Assembly: GCA_945871285.1 (NCBI GenBank)
Contig: CAMBWO010000005.1
Span: 1 to 41,773, forward strand
DNA length: 41,773 bases
DNA from: Pseudorhodobacter antarcticus
GTDB taxonomy: Bacteria; Pseudomonadota; Alphaproteobacteria; Rhodobacterales; Rhodobacteraceae
Direction: 5' to 3'
Part shown: positions 15,898 through 25,136 of the stretch, one piece after another
Layout of the letters: every line of letters begins with the position of its first letter
Position numbering within the stretch: position 1 is the first letter of the stretch
The notes under the pieces: model-generated
Databases searched by the model: none
The model's input: the letters and a program-made list of their open reading frames with translations, nothing else
What the model was told of the DNA's origin: nothing
Program-made: the position numbers and the translations under genes

Positions 15898-16925
15898 TCA
15901 GGGGACTCCGTGGGGATCAGGACCAGTTTACCGGGATAGCGCCCGGCAACGAGGTCGGCTTGGGCAAGGGCGATGTCGCGCATCGGGTAGGTTTGCGACA
16001 CGACGGGGCGGATGCGGGCGGTATTGATGAGGATGACCAGCCCGGCGAAAACCTCGCGGGGTTGGTGGGTTGCGCCGTGGAGGGTCAGGTCATTGAGGTA
16101 GATGGTGCGCAGATCGCCCTTGATCATCGGCCCGGCCACCGCGCCGCTTGTGGCATAGCGGCCACCGGGTTTCAGGGCGGTCAACCGCGCTTCGAACCCG
16201 TCGCCACCGACCACGTCGATGACAACGTCAAAGCTGCGGGGGCCGGGTGTGCTGTCGCGGTCAAGCACGGCCGCGCCAAGACTGCGCACCACGCCGGATT
16301 TGCTAAGCGAGCATTGCCCCGTCACCGCGGCCCCCCGCAACAGCGCCAGTTGCACAGCCGCCAGACCGACCCCGCCCGAGGCACCCGTGACCAGAACCCG
16401 CTCACCCGCTGCCACTTGGGCGCGGGTCAGCAAGCTGTGGGCGGCGCCGTGGGCGCAGGGCATCGCGCCAATTTCGATGTCGGACAGCGTCGAGGCGGTC
16501 ACGTCATGCAAGTGCTGCGCCTTAACGACACAGTATTGCGCAAACGCGCCGTCAAACTCGGACCCGATCGAGACAAAGGCGATGGGATTATCGGGTGTCG
16601 GTTCGTGCTGATTGGTCGGGCAGATCACGCGTGCGCCTATGGGAGGGCCATCGACACCCTCACCCAAGGCGACCACCCGTCCGCACAGGTCAGACCCCTG
16701 GATTCGGGGAAAGGCCACCTCGCCCGCCCACCCTGCCCGCCCATCGCGGCCATACCAGCCGACGCGGGTGTTGACGTCGGTCATGTTGACTCCCGCCGCC
16801 AGAACCCGCACCAGAACCTGACCGGGACCGGGGCGTGGCACCGCGATGTCATCCCGCCAGACCAGCATGTCCGGCCCGCCATGGCCGGTCAATTGGACGC
16901 CTGACATGGTTGCCGGAAGGGTCAT
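15894..16925 (-). CDS. MDR-family NAD(P)-dependent oxidoreductase (quinone oxidoreductase-like)
   Basis: Medium-chain dehydrogenase/reductase of 343 residues. An N-terminal GroES-like domain (GVNMTDVNTRVGWYG, GSDLCGRVVALGEGV) is followed by a Rossmann domain with VTGASGGVGLAAVQLA. The structural zinc-binding cysteine cluster of classical alcohol dehydrogenases is not evident, so a zinc-free quinone-oxidoreductase-like enzyme is more likely. The start at 16925 is fixed by an ATGA overlap with the upstream flavoprotein gene, and the stop overlaps the next start the same way. Being locked between two DMGDH-like genes suggests a role in handling an aldehyde or enone from the same substrate; this is an inference. 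Confidence 0.82.
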   Translation of the reverse strand: MTLPATMSGVQLTGHGGPDMLVWRDDIAVPRPGPGQVLVRVLAAGVNMTDVNTRVGWYGRDGRAGWAGEVAFPRIQGSDLCGRVVALGEGVDGPPIGARVICPTNQHEPTPDNPIAFVSIGSEFDGAFAQYCVVKAQHLHDVTASTLSDIEIGAMPCAHGAAHSLLTRAQVAAGERVLVTGASGGVGLAAVQLALLRGAAVTGQCSLSKSGVVRSLGAAVLDRDSTPGPRSFDVVIDVVGGDGFEARLTALKPGGRYATSGAVAGPMIKGDLRTIYLNDLTLHGATHQPREVFAGLVILINTARIRPVVSQTYPMRDIALAQADLVAGRYPGKLVLIPTESPE

Positions 16926-19363
16926 GCGCGGATACGCTCGTTCTTCGGGTCCCACAGGGGTTGGTCGACCTGAACCGTGGCAGGGAAAAGCTGGCCGAAA
17001 ATCTCGACCTCGACCTTGGTGCCGGGGACGTTGATTTCGGTTTTCAACATGCCAAGGCCGATGCAGGCCTGCACCCGGTGGCCGTAATAGCCCGAGGTCA
17101 GTTCGCCCACAACTTTGCCGTCATGCCAGATGGTCGACATATAGGGCGGGTCCTGATCGCCCGCGTCGATCAGCAGGGTGCAAAAGCGTTTGGTGACGCC
17201 GCGCTGCTTTTCCGCCTCCAACGCCTGTTTGCCGCGGAAGGCCGGTTTGGCCCAGTCGATGAACCTGTCAAGACCGCCTTGCAACACGGTGTAATCGGTG
17301 GACAAATCGCCCTTCCAGGCCCGGTAGCCCTTTTCCACGCGAAGGCTGTTCAGCGCGAACATGCCGAACGGGCGCAGGCCCTTGGGCGTTCCGGCGGCCA
17401 TGACGGCATCCCAGACTTTGGCCGTATCAGCGACAGGCGTGTGGATTTCCCAACCGAGTTCCCCGGCGAAGGAAACGCGGAAGAGATAGACTTGAACCCC
17501 GGCGATCTGGGCCTGTTGAAAGGTCAGCCAGCCGCGGCCCAAGTCGGCATCCGAGCAGGCGGCAAGGATGTCGCGGGACTTGGGGCCGGTCAGGATGTGG
17601 CAGGACCACACGTCAGTCGCGTCCATCAGGGTCAGCCCGGGGGCGAGGTGTTTCTGGAGCCATTCCTTGTCGTGGGATTGGGCGGTGGCGGCGGTGATCA
17701 GCAGAACCTGATCCTGACCCAGCCGTGCCACCGACATTTCGGTGACGATCCGGCCCTTGTCGTCGGCAAAATAGGCCAGACCCAAGCGGCCGATCGAGGG
17801 CAGTTTGCCGGTGATCTGCTGGGCGAGCCAATCCGCCGTGCCGGGGCCGGTGATCATGTATCGGCTGAACCCCGGCAGGTCGAGGATCCCTGCGGCGTCA
17901 CGAACGGCGGCGGCCTCCTCGGCCACGGCACCAAACCAAGGCCCTTTGCGATCCCAGGTTTGCTGGGCGGATTCAGACGTGTCATCGCCAGGGCGGGCAT
18001 ACCACAGCGCCCGCTCCCACCCGTTATAGGGGCCGAACTGGCCGCCCAAAGCCTTGGTGCGGTCATGCACGGCGCTCAGTTTCTTGTCGCGCCCCTCGGG
18101 CCAGGTGTGGTGCGGGAACTGGATGGCGTATTCGTGGCCGTAGACTTCCATCCCCTTTTTGACGCAGTATTCTTGATCTTCAAACCCCGTAAACCGGCGC
18201 GGATCGCAGGACCACATATCCCATTCGGTGGCGCCTTCGGTGATCCATTCCGCCAGAACCTTGCCCGCGCCACCCGATTGGCAAATGCCAAAGGTAAAGA
18301 CGCAGGCCTCGAACGCATTGGGCACGCCGGGCATGGGGCCGATCAGCGGGTTGCCGTCGGGGGTATAGGGGATCGGGCCGTTGATGACCTTGGTCAGCGC
18401 CGCCTTCTCCAACAGGGGCACGCGGGCCATGGCGTCGTTGATGTGCCATTCCAGCCGCTCCAGATCGTCGGGGAACAGTTGAAAGCTGAAATCCTCGGGG
18501 AACGGGTCGTCAGGGGTGTGCCAATGGGCGCGGCAGTTGCCCTCATAGGGACCAAGGTTGAAGCCGTTCTTTTCCTGGCGCAGGTAGTAGGAGCTGTCCA
18601 CGTCGCGCAGCAGGGGCAGTTTGTGGCCCACCTGTGCGGACCAGTCGGCCAGTTCGGGGATTGTGTCGAACAGCATGTATTGATGCGACATCACCATCAT
18701 CGGCAGATCGCGGCCGAACCACTTGCCGACCTCGCGGGCGTAATACCCGGCGGCGTTCACGACATATTCGCAGCGGATATCGCCCTTGGGGGTGCTGATG
18801 ACCCACTCGTCGCCCTCGCGCCGCGCCCCGGTGGCGGGGCAAAACCGCTCGATCCGGGCGCCCATGTTGCGAGCACCCTTGGCCAGGGCCTGGGTCAACT
18901 GTGCGGGGTCGATGTCGCCGTCATAGGGGTCATAAAGCGCCCCTGTCAGATCGTGGGTCGAGACGAAGGGATAGCGGGTCTTGATCTCGTCCGGGGCAAG
19001 GATTTCAAGGTCCATGCCCTGATAACGGCCCATGCCGACGACGCGCTTGAACTCTTGCAGGCGTTCCTTGGTGTGGCCAAGGCGCACCGAGCCTGTGACA
19101 TGATAGTTCATCGGGTAATCAACTTCGGCGCCCAAACCCCGATAAAGGCTCGCAGAATAGCGCTGCATGTTCATGATCGACCATGAGGAGGAGAAGGTCG
19201 GCACATTGCCGGCCGCGTGCCAGGTGGAGCCTGCGGTCAGCTCGTTCTTCTCCAACAGCACACAATCCGTCCAGCCCGCCTTGGCCAGATGATACAGCGC
19301 GGAGGCCCCAACGGCCCCGCCGCCAATGATGACGACGCGCGCCTGTGTCGGAAATTCTGCCAT
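16922..19363 (-). CDS. DMGDH-like FAD oxidoreductase with GcvT domain (copy 2, first gene of operon)
   Basis: Second large flavoprotein of the dimethylglycine/sarcosine dehydrogenase type, 813 residues. It shows GGGAVGAS near the N-terminus, the flavin-linking STWHAAG (His49), and a GcvT-like C-terminal half with FAGELGWEIHTP and SLRVEKGYRAWKGDL. That last motif is closer to canonical DMGDH than the one in copy 1. The ATG at 19363 has GGGGG upstream and lies about 18 bases from the predicted transcription start. It is divergent from a LysR gene that probably controls it. The two copies are clearly paralogous but well diverged, so they are not a recent duplication. Confidence 0.88.
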   Translation of the reverse strand: MAEFPTQARVVIIGGGAVGASALYHLAKAGWTDCVLLEKNELTAGSTWHAAGNVPTFSSSWSIMNMQRYSASLYRGLGAEVDYPMNYHVTGSVRLGHTKERLQEFKRVVGMGRYQGMDLEILAPDEIKTRYPFVSTHDLTGALYDPYDGDIDPAQLTQALAKGARNMGARIERFCPATGARREGDEWVISTPKGDIRCEYVVNAAGYYAREVGKWFGRDLPMMVMSHQYMLFDTIPELADWSAQVGHKLPLLRDVDSSYYLRQEKNGFNLGPYEGNCRAHWHTPDDPFPEDFSFQLFPDDLERLEWHINDAMARVPLLEKAALTKVINGPIPYTPDGNPLIGPMPGVPNAFEACVFTFGICQSGGAGKVLAEWITEGATEWDMWSCDPRRFTGFEDQEYCVKKGMEVYGHEYAIQFPHHTWPEGRDKKLSAVHDRTKALGGQFGPYNGWERALWYARPGDDTSESAQQTWDRKGPWFGAVAEEAAAVRDAAGILDLPGFSRYMITGPGTADWLAQQITGKLPSIGRLGLAYFADDKGRIVTEMSVARLGQDQVLLITAATAQSHDKEWLQKHLAPGLTLMDATDVWSCHILTGPKSRDILAACSDADLGRGWLTFQQAQIAGVQVYLFRVSFAGELGWEIHTPVADTAKVWDAVMAAGTPKGLRPFGMFALNSLRVEKGYRAWKGDLSTDYTVLQGGLDRFIDWAKPAFRGKQALEAEKQRGVTKRFCTLLIDAGDQDPPYMSTIWHDGKVVGELTSGYYGHRVQACIGLGMLKTEINVPGTKVEVEIFGQLFPATVQVDQPLWDPKNERIRA

Positions 19364-19387
19364 GGTTGCCCCCGTATTTGCGCCCAG

Positions 19388-19416
19388 ATTATCACCGCCC
19401 CGCGCCCCGCTTTCAA
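19388..19416 (-). promoter_or_regulatory. Sigma70-like promoter of the DMGDH/MttB operon
   Basis: On the minus strand, TTGAAA (19416-19411) and GATAAT (19393-19388) are separated by exactly 17 bases, each one base from consensus. Transcription would start near 19381, leaving a short leader before the ATG at 19363. Confidence 0.6.
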
Positions 19417-19421
19417 TTCGC

Positions 19422-19457
19422 CCTGATCTGCGCTATTGATCGACAAATCCGATCAGG
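19422..19457. promoter_or_regulatory. Candidate LysR binding region
   Basis: The palindrome TGATCG-N7-CGATCA (19437-19455) is centred at 19446, about 65 bases upstream of the predicted start at 19381. That is the classical LysR recognition-site distance. A further CCTGATC (19422-19428) closer to the -35 may be part of the activation site and also pairs with GATCAGG (19451-19457). The region also touches the leader of the lysR gene itself, which would allow autoregulation. Confidence 0.5.
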
Positions 19458-19465
19458 GGGCGCAG

Positions 19466-20335
19466 ATGCAGATTGAACTTCTGGATACTTTCCTTGACCT
19501 TATCGAAACCCGCAGCTTTCACCGCACGGCGGAGCGGTTGCACATCACGCAGTCCACCGTTTCCGCCCGGGTGCAGGCGCTGGAGGCGGCGGTGGGGGGG
19601 CGGTTGTTCACCCGGTCCCGCGCCGGGACCAACCTGTCGACTGAGGGGCTGAAGTTTGAGGCGCATGCCCGCGCCCTGCGCCACGCCTGGACCGAGGCGC
19701 GGCGGGCAGTGGAACCCAGCAGCACGGCCATCACCCTGCGCATCGGCATCCAGAACGACCTTGCGGCGGGGCAGATTGGCGATTGGGTGTCCAATTTCCG
19801 GCGCAGCCTGCCAGACTGTGCGTTCTATATCGAGCCGGATTACTCGCTCCAGATGTGCCGCGATCTGGACCGGGGGGCGCTGGATTTCGCAGTCGTATAT
19901 TCGCCGCAATCCCTACCCGACCTGCACATCGTCTCGATTGGCGAGGTGCGCTATCGCCTGATCAGCACCGATGGCGCAACCAAAACGGATGTGAACCCGC
20001 TGCGCTATATTCGCGGCAGCTATTCCCCCGCATTCGACATTGCTCACCGACAAGCCCTGCCTGACCATTCGGTGGCGCTGCTCGCTTCGGGGCAGAACAC
20101 CGCTGTTGCGGGGCTGTTGCAGTCGATGGGCGGGTCGGGGTTTGTGCTGGAAGACAGTGCCAAGGCAATGGTGGCGCAAGGAAAATTCCAGATGGTGGCC
20201 GATGTCGAGCCTATCGGCCAGCCGATCTATGCCGTCATGCACCAACGCCACCGCACCTCGCGCATGCACCGGCGTTTGACGCGGATCGTTGCGCGCGAGA
20301 TTGCGGGGCGCGACGGCACTAGAGCAGCGTCGTAA
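19466..20335 (+). CDS. LysR family transcriptional regulator
   Basis: DNA-binding regulator of 289 residues, probably controlling the divergent DMGDH/MttB operon. The N-terminus has the LysR winged helix: LLDTFLDLIETRSFHRTAERLHITQ-STVSARVQALE, about residues 4-40. An effector-binding domain follows. I chose the ATG at 19466 because AGGGGG lies upstream and the protein then begins in the family manner; an earlier in-frame ATG at 19436 falls inside the candidate operator. The gene converges on hutC and the two overlap by 17 bases. The effector is unknown, perhaps a methylated amine. Confidence 0.88.
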   Translation: MQIELLDTFLDLIETRSFHRTAERLHITQSTVSARVQALEAAVGGRLFTRSRAGTNLSTEGLKFEAHARALRHAWTEARRAVEPSSTAITLRIGIQNDLAAGQIGDWVSNFRRSLPDCAFYIEPDYSLQMCRDLDRGALDFAVVYSPQSLPDLHIVSIGEVRYRLISTDGATKTDVNPLRYIRGSYSPAFDIAHRQALPDHSVALLASGQNTAVAGLLQSMGGSGFVLEDSAKAMVAQGKFQMVADVEPIGQPIYAVMHQRHRTSRMHRRLTRIVAREIAGRDGTRAAS

Positions 20336-20999
20336 GCCGGTAGCCTGGCGCATGGGCCAATCTGACCCAGGTGATCGGCGCCTCGGTCCCCCAGGTGCAG
20401 CGTTCGGTGATGAAAAGTGCCACACCGGGGTGCAGGGCCAGGGCCGCCGCTTCCTCGGGGGTCGCGGATTCGGCGGAAAAGGCGATGTCGCCCGTGGCAA
20501 AGGCGATGGTGGCGACCAGCCATTCGTTGACGCTGATCTGGGTAAAGTCGGGCGCGGGCTTGGGCAGGACGGCGGGGTTCAGCCAGCGGTCCTCATACAC
20601 CTGCGGGACACCTGCGGCGAGGTGAAGGGTCTGCAGATGCAGCATCGGTGTGCCGGCCAGAAGGCCCAGACGGGCGGCGACGGTGACAGGGGGTTGGTCC
20701 AATTCCTGCCGGATCAGGCGAAAGGCATAGGTTTGTCCCCGCGCCGCAACCTCTTGGCGGATCACGGGAATATCCAGCGTCGCCTTGCGGACAGGCAAGG
20801 CCGCAACCCGCGTGCCGGCCTTGCGCTTGCGCTCCAAGACGCCCGCATCGGCCAGCTCTTTCAACGCCCGGTTCACAGTGGCCCGGGCGACGCCAAACAC
20901 CTGCGCCACCAATTCGTCGGACGGGATCAGCCCACCGGGGGGCCAAACGCGGGTGCGGATGCGGCGCGTCACCTCGGCGCGGACCGCCTCCCACCCCAT
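20319..20999 (-). CDS. hutC: GntR/UTRA histidine utilisation repressor
   Basis: Represses hut genes until urocanate accumulates, by analogy with HutC. The 226 residues have an N-terminal GntR winged helix (PSDELVAQVFGVARATVNRALKEL at about 26-49, followed by a GTRVA wing) and a C-terminal UTRA effector domain ending LAHAPGYRLTTLL. Its start codon overlaps the hutF stop codon by one base (TGATG), so the two are translationally coupled. Palindromic candidate operators lie in the hutF/hutI gap, which means it would also regulate itself through hutF transcription. Confidence 0.88.
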   Translation of the reverse strand: MGWEAVRAEVTRRIRTRVWPPGGLIPSDELVAQVFGVARATVNRALKELADAGVLERKRKAGTRVAALPVRKATLDIPVIRQEVAARGQTYAFRLIRQELDQPPVTVAARLGLLAGTPMLHLQTLHLAAGVPQVYEDRWLNPAVLPKPAPDFTQISVNEWLVATIAFATGDIAFSAESATPEEAAALALHPGVALFITERCTWGTEAPITWVRLAHAPGYRLTTLL

Positions 21000-22357
21000 C
21001 AGAGCGCCCCGCGCAGGCGGGTGACGGTGGCGGCATAGGCGCGGGTCACGGCATCACGGGCGTGGTGGCGGCCCGCGGTGACCAAATGGCGTCCAGCGGA
21101 CCACAAATCCGTGACCAGACGGTCGTCCCCGGCAAAGATATAGGTGTCCAGAATGGTATCGCCCGTGGCGTCCATCAGGTCAGGCCCCGACAGGTCGAGC
21201 GCCATGAGATCGGCCCACATCCCCACCGCAATCGACCCCGACGACCGACCCGCTGCCCGTGCGCCCCCGGCCAAGGCACCGTCCAACAGCACCCGCCCGG
21301 TGGACCGATCTGCCGTGGCCAGAATGGCGCGGCCTTTCAGACCCAGGCGCTGGGAATACTCCAACAGACGCAACTCTTCTGACAAGGATATCCGCAGGTT
21401 GCTGTCCGATCCTATGCCAAAAACGCCGCCCGCAGAGAGGTAGGCTTGCCCGTCAAAGATGCCGTCGCCGAGGTTTGCCTCTGTGATCGGACACAGGCCC
21501 GCCACGGCCCCGGACAAGGCCAGGGCGCGGGTTTCGGCGGGCAGCATTTGCGTGGCGTGGATCAGGCACCAGCGGGCATCTACGCCGTGATGGGTCAGCA
21601 ACCAGTCCACCGGACGCTGACCAGTCGAGGCCAAAACCTCCGTTACTTCAGCCACTTGTTCGGCGACGTGAATGTGAATGGGGGCCTTGGGAGCGATCTG
21701 GGCAGCCATGGCCAGCCCCTCTGGGCTCGCGGCGCGCAGGGAATGGGGGGCGACGCCCAGAACGGAATCGGCGGGCAGGTCGCGCAAAGCAACCGCACTC
21801 GCCTGCCACAGCGCGGCAAACTGATCGGGGTCATTGCCGAACCGCCGCTGCCCGGCTGTCAGCGCCCGGCCATCACAGCCGCCGCGTTCATAGAGCACCG
21901 GCAGATGGGTCAGCCCCAGTCCGGTTTCCACCGCCGCCGCCGCAATGCGCGCCGACATTTCGGCAAGGTTGTCATAGCGCACGCCACCCGGCGCGTGGTG
22001 CAGATAGTGAAACTCGGCCACCGCCGCAAACCCGGCTTCGGCCATCTCGACCATCACCATCGCGGTAATCGCCTGCACATCCTGCGGCGTCAATTGGTCC
22101 AAAAACCGATACATCAGGGTCCGCCAGGTCCAGAAACTGTCCTGCCCGGCGCTGCGCTTTTCGGTCAAGCCTGCCATGGCCCGCTGAAAAGTATGGGAAT
22201 GCAGGTTGACCGGTGCTGCCAGCAGACAGTCCAGCCGCTGCCCCCGTGGTGCCGCCCCCGCTGTGACCGCTATGATGCGACCACCCGCGATTTCCACCAG
22301 AACATCCTGCGCCCAGCCCTGGGGCAGCAGCGCGGTTTTTGCGTGAAGATGGATCAT
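20999..22357 (-). CDS. hutF: Formimidoylglutamate deiminase
   Basis: Converts N-formimino-L-glutamate to N-formyl-L-glutamate and ammonia in the five-step histidine pathway. The 452 residues have an amidohydrolase metal site: HSH at 53-55 within PVNLHSHTFQRAMAGL, HIHVAEQ in the middle, and GIGSDSNLRISLSEELR near the end. The KRS-Q-SFW-like segment seen in HutF follows the first motif. The ATG at 22357 has AAGGGA upstream; an earlier ATG (22378) would lie within the operator. HutF implies a need for HutG (N-formylglutamate deformylase), which is not encoded in the window. Confidence 0.92.
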   Translation of the reverse strand: MIHLHAKTALLPQGWAQDVLVEIAGGRIIAVTAGAAPRGQRLDCLLAAPVNLHSHTFQRAMAGLTEKRSAGQDSFWTWRTLMYRFLDQLTPQDVQAITAMVMVEMAEAGFAAVAEFHYLHHAPGGVRYDNLAEMSARIAAAAVETGLGLTHLPVLYERGGCDGRALTAGQRRFGNDPDQFAALWQASAVALRDLPADSVLGVAPHSLRAASPEGLAMAAQIAPKAPIHIHVAEQVAEVTEVLASTGQRPVDWLLTHHGVDARWCLIHATQMLPAETRALALSGAVAGLCPITEANLGDGIFDGQAYLSAGGVFGIGSDSNLRISLSEELRLLEYSQRLGLKGRAILATADRSTGRVLLDGALAGGARAAGRSSGSIAVGMWADLMALDLSGPDLMDATGDTILDTYIFAGDDRLVTDLWSAGRHLVTAGRHHARDAVTRAYAATVTRLRGAL

Positions 22358-22365
22358 GCTATCCC

Positions 22366-22394
22366 TTGACCTGCGCATTATGTGCAGACATAAT
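22366..22394 (+). promoter_or_regulatory. Promoter of the hutI operon
   Basis: TTGACC (22366-22371), 17-base spacer, CATAAT (22389-22394). Transcription would begin near 22401. The stronger palindrome of the candidate HutC operator covers part of the spacer and the whole -10 element, the expected place for repression. Confidence 0.6.
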
Positions 22395-22415
22395 AGCCAT
22401 AAGTTCAGACATAAG
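22377..22415. promoter_or_regulatory. Two candidate HutC operators
   Basis: Site 1 (22377-22394) is ATTATGT-GCAG-ACATAAT, perfect 7-base arms. Site 2 (22398-22415) shares CAGACATAA exactly 21 bases further on, with a degenerate left arm (CATAAGT). Two helical turns between sites suits cooperative binding. A hutF promoter on the minus strand (TTGCCT at 22419-22414, TATTAT at 22395-22390, spacer 18) would also be blocked. Assignment to HutC is by context. Confidence 0.6.
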
Positions 22416-22423
22416 GCAAGCCA

Positions 22424-23617
22424 ATGTCACTTCTCCTCAGCAATATGACCCTCGCAACGATGACCGGCGGCTATGGCCTGATCCCCGATGGCGCGGTGGT
22501 GATCGAGGACGACATCATCGTATGGGTCGGCCCGCGCGGGCAGGTCCCCGGCCCCTACGACACGCTGCCGCCGACCGACATGGGCGGGCGTCTGGTCACG
22601 CCTGGGCTGATTGACTGCCACACCCACATCGTCTTTGGCGGCGACCGGGCGGCCGAGTTTGAAATGCGGCTGAACGGCGCGAGTTATCAGGAGGTCGCCC
22701 GCGCCGGGGGTGGCATCCTGTCCACCGTCACCGCGACCCGTGCGGCGGATGAGGAGGAGTTGCTGGCGCAGGCCTTGGTGCGGGCAGACCAGATCATCGC
22801 GGGCGGTGCCACGACGATCGAGGTGAAGTCGGGCTATGGTCTGACCGTGGACGATGAGGTCAAGATGCTGCGCGTCGTCCGCCGGATTGGCGAGATGCGC
22901 GATGTCACGGTGCTGACCACCCATCTGGCCGCCCATGCCGTGCCGCCGGACTACAAGGGACGTGCGGATGCCTATATCGACGAGGTGGCGATCCCCTCGC
23001 TGCAGGCTGCAAAGGGCTTGGTCGATGCGGTGGATGCGTTCTGCGAGGGCATCGCCTTTTCGCCCACACAGGTGGAGCGGTTGTTTCAGGCGGCTCAAGC
23101 CCTTGGTTTGCCCGTGAAACTGCACGCCGAACAACTGTCAGACCTGAAGGGTGCCATGCTTGCGGCACGGTTTGGGGCGCTGTCGGCGGATCATCTGGAA
23201 TATCTGGCGCAGGACGGCGTGGACGCCATGGCGCAGGCCGGGACAGTGGCGGTGATCCTGCCGGGGGCATTCTATACGCTGCGCGAAACGCAGCCTCCGC
23301 CGATTGCCGCCCTGCGCGCCGCCGGAGTGCCGATGGCGTTGGCGACGGACTGCAACCCCGGATCGTCGCCGATCACCTCGCTGACGCTGGTCATGAACAT
23401 GGCCTGCACCCTGTTCCGCATGACCCCGCAGGAGGCGCTGCAAGGCGTGACGACCCATGCCGCCCGCGCCTTGGGCTTGACCGACCGTGGCCAGATTGCG
23501 CCCGGCCTGCGCGCCGATCTGGCGGTATGGCAGGCGCGTCATCCGGCAGAACTGTCTTACCGCATCGGGGCGACCCCGCTGCATTCCCGCATTTTCGGAG
23601 GCCGCCTTGACGCCTGA
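22424..23617 (+). CDS. hutI: Imidazolonepropionase
   Basis: Opens the ring of 4-imidazolone-5-propionate to N-formimino-glutamate. The 397 residues show the amidohydrolase site [13 protein letters not shown] in the first quarter and the HutI-typical [17 protein letters not shown]. The late metal aspartate is in [10 protein letters not shown]. First gene of the rightward hut operon, divergent from hutF, downstream of the promoter at 22366-22394. Its last 11 bases overlap the start of hutH. Confidence 0.95.
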   Translation: MSLLLSNMTLATMTGGYGLIPDGAVVIEDDIIVWVGPRGQVPGPYDTLPPTDMGGRLVTPGLIDCHTHIVFGGDRAAEFEMRLNGASYQEVARAGGGILSTVTATRAADEEELLAQALVRADQIIAGGATTIEVKSGYGLTVDDEVKMLRVVRRIGEMRDVTVLTTHLAAHAVPPDYKGRADAYIDEVAIPSLQAAKGLVDAVDAFCEGIAFSPTQVERLFQAAQALGLPVKLHAEQLSDLKGAMLAARFGALSADHLEYLAQDGVDAMAQAGTVAVILPGAFYTLRETQPPPIAALRAAGVPMALATDCNPGSSPITSLTLVMNMACTLFRMTPQEALQGVTTHAARALGLTDRGQIAPGLRADLAVWQARHPAELSYRIGATPLHSRIFGGRLDA

Positions 23618-25136
23618 AATCCTGCTGCCCGGTCAGACAACACTGGCCCAACTGTCCCGTATCTATCGCACAATGGCCCCAGCCACCCTGCACCCCACGG
23701 CCCGACCGGGGGTCGAGGCGGCGGCGGCGGCAATCGCGGCGGCAGCGGCGGGAACGGCGGCGGTTTACGGCGTGAACACCGGTTTCGGCAAGCTGGCCTC
23801 GTTGAAGATCGCGCAGGAAGACACGGCCACCTTGCAGCGCAACCTGATCCTGTCGCATTGCTGCGGCGTGGGCGACCCCATGTCGACCCGCGTGACCAGG
23901 CTGATGATGGCGCTCAAGCTGTTGTCGCTGGGGCGTGGCGCGTCGGGTGTGCGCTGGACGATCATCGCGCAACTCGAGGCGATGCTGGCGCAGGGCGTCA
24001 CCCCGGTTGTTCCCGCGCAGGGGTCAGTCGGCGCCTCGGGCGACCTCGCCCCCTTGGCGCATATGGCCGCCGTGATGATTGGCGCGGGTGAGGCGGAGTA
24101 TCAGGGACAAGTTATGCCGGGGGCCGAGGCACTCGCCGCTGCCGGGATGGACCCCGTGGTTCTGGGGCCAAAAGAGGGGTTGGCGCTGATCAACGGCACG
24201 CAGTTTTCCACCGCCTATGCCCTCGCCGGGCTGTTCGACGGCTGGAATGCGGCGGTCACCGCGCTGGTGACATCGGCCCTGTCCACCGATGCCATCATGG
24301 GATCGACCGCCCCGCTGCACCCCGAAATCCACACCTTGCGCGGTCATGCGGGCCAGATCGAGGCGGCAGCGGTCATGCGCACCCTGCTGGACGGCTCGGC
24401 CATCCGCGAGAGCCACCGCGAAGGCGATGCGCGTGTGCAGGACCCCTATTGCATCCGCTGCCAGCCGCAGGTGACCGGCGCCGCGATGGACGTGCTGCGC
24501 ATGGCCGCCCATACGCTGGAAGTTGAGGCGAATGCGGCGACGGACAATCCTTTGGTATTGTCGGATGGCCAGATCGTGTCTGGTGGCAACTTTCACGCGG
24601 AACCCGTTGGTTTTGCGGCGGATATAATGGCGATGGCGCTGTCCGAGATTGGGGCGATTGCGCAGCGGCGCGTGGCTTTGATGGTGGATCCGGTGCTGTC
24701 GTTCGACCTGCCCGCCTTCCTGACCCCGCGCCCCGGATTGAATTCGGGTCTGATGATTGCCGAGGTGACGACGGCCGCCTTGATGAGCGAGAACAAACAC
24801 CTGGCCCATCCGACCGTGATCGACAGCACCCCTACCAGTGCCAACCAGGAGGACCACGTCTCGATGGCCGCTCATGGTGCGCGGCGGTTGGGCAAGATGG
24901 TGGAAAACTTGAATGTGATCCTCGGGGTCGAGGCGATCTGTGCCGCGCAAGGCGTTGATTTCCGTGCCCCTTTGCCAACGTCTGCCCCCTTGCAGGCCGT
25001 GGTGGCCCGTCTGCGGCAGGATGTGGCGACCTTGGGCGACGACCGCTATCTGGCCCCTGATCTGGCAGCCGCGACCCGTCTGATCGGAAATGGCGATCTG
25101 GCACGGGCGGCGGGCATTGCCTTGCCGAGCCTGTGA
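23607..25136 (+). CDS. hutH: Histidine ammonia-lyase (TTG start)
   Basis: Deaminates L-histidine to trans-urocanate. The 509 residues match the family length of about 500-510. The Ala-Ser-Gly triad that forms the MIO cofactor lies at 143-145 ([14 protein letters not shown]), and YGVNTGFG is at 54-61. I place the start at TTG 23607: a perfect GGAGG lies five bases before it, and the protein then starts at the usual place (TPEILLPGQ). No ATG or GTG fits; a longer reading from 23487 would be hutI sequence in another frame. The start overlaps hutI by 11 bases and the stop overlaps the CoA-transferase start as TGATG. Confidence 0.95.
   Translation: MTPEILLPGQTTLAQLSRIYRTMAPATLHPTARPGVEAAAAAIAAAAAGTAAVYGVNTGFGKLASLKIAQEDTATLQRNLILSHCCGVGDPMSTRVTRLMMALKLLSLGRGASGVRWTIIAQLEAMLAQGVTPVVPAQGSVGASGDLAPLAHMAAVMIGAGEAEYQGQVMPGAEALAAAGMDPVVLGPKEGLALINGTQFSTAYALAGLFDGWNAAVTALVTSALSTDAIMGSTAPLHPEIHTLRGHAGQIEAAAVMRTLLDGSAIRESHREGDARVQDPYCIRCQPQVTGAAMDVLRMAAHTLEVEANAATDNPLVLSDGQIVSGGNFHAEPVGFAADIMAMALSEIGAIAQRRVALMVDPVLSFDLPAFLTPRPGLNSGLMIAEVTTAALMSENKHLAHPTVIDSTPTSANQEDHVSMAAHGARRLGKMVENLNVILGVEAICAAQGVDFRAPLPTSAPLQAVVARLRQDVATLGDDRYLAPDLAAATRLIGNGDLARAAGIALPSL

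Noticed and set aside
14110-15939. Long open frame antisense to the first DMGDH-like gene
   Set aside because: Same GC-driven shadow; the minus strand holds all conserved motifs.
16835-19186. Very long open frame (over 780 codons) antisense to the second DMGDH-like gene
   Set aside because: High GC and codon bias keep the opposite frame open. It has no recognisable domain or ribosome binding site, while the minus-strand product is a complete flavoprotein.
19436-19465. Earlier ATG for the LysR gene
   Set aside because: It falls within the likely operator and lacks a ribosome binding site; the ATG at 19466 has AGGGGG upstream and the family start.
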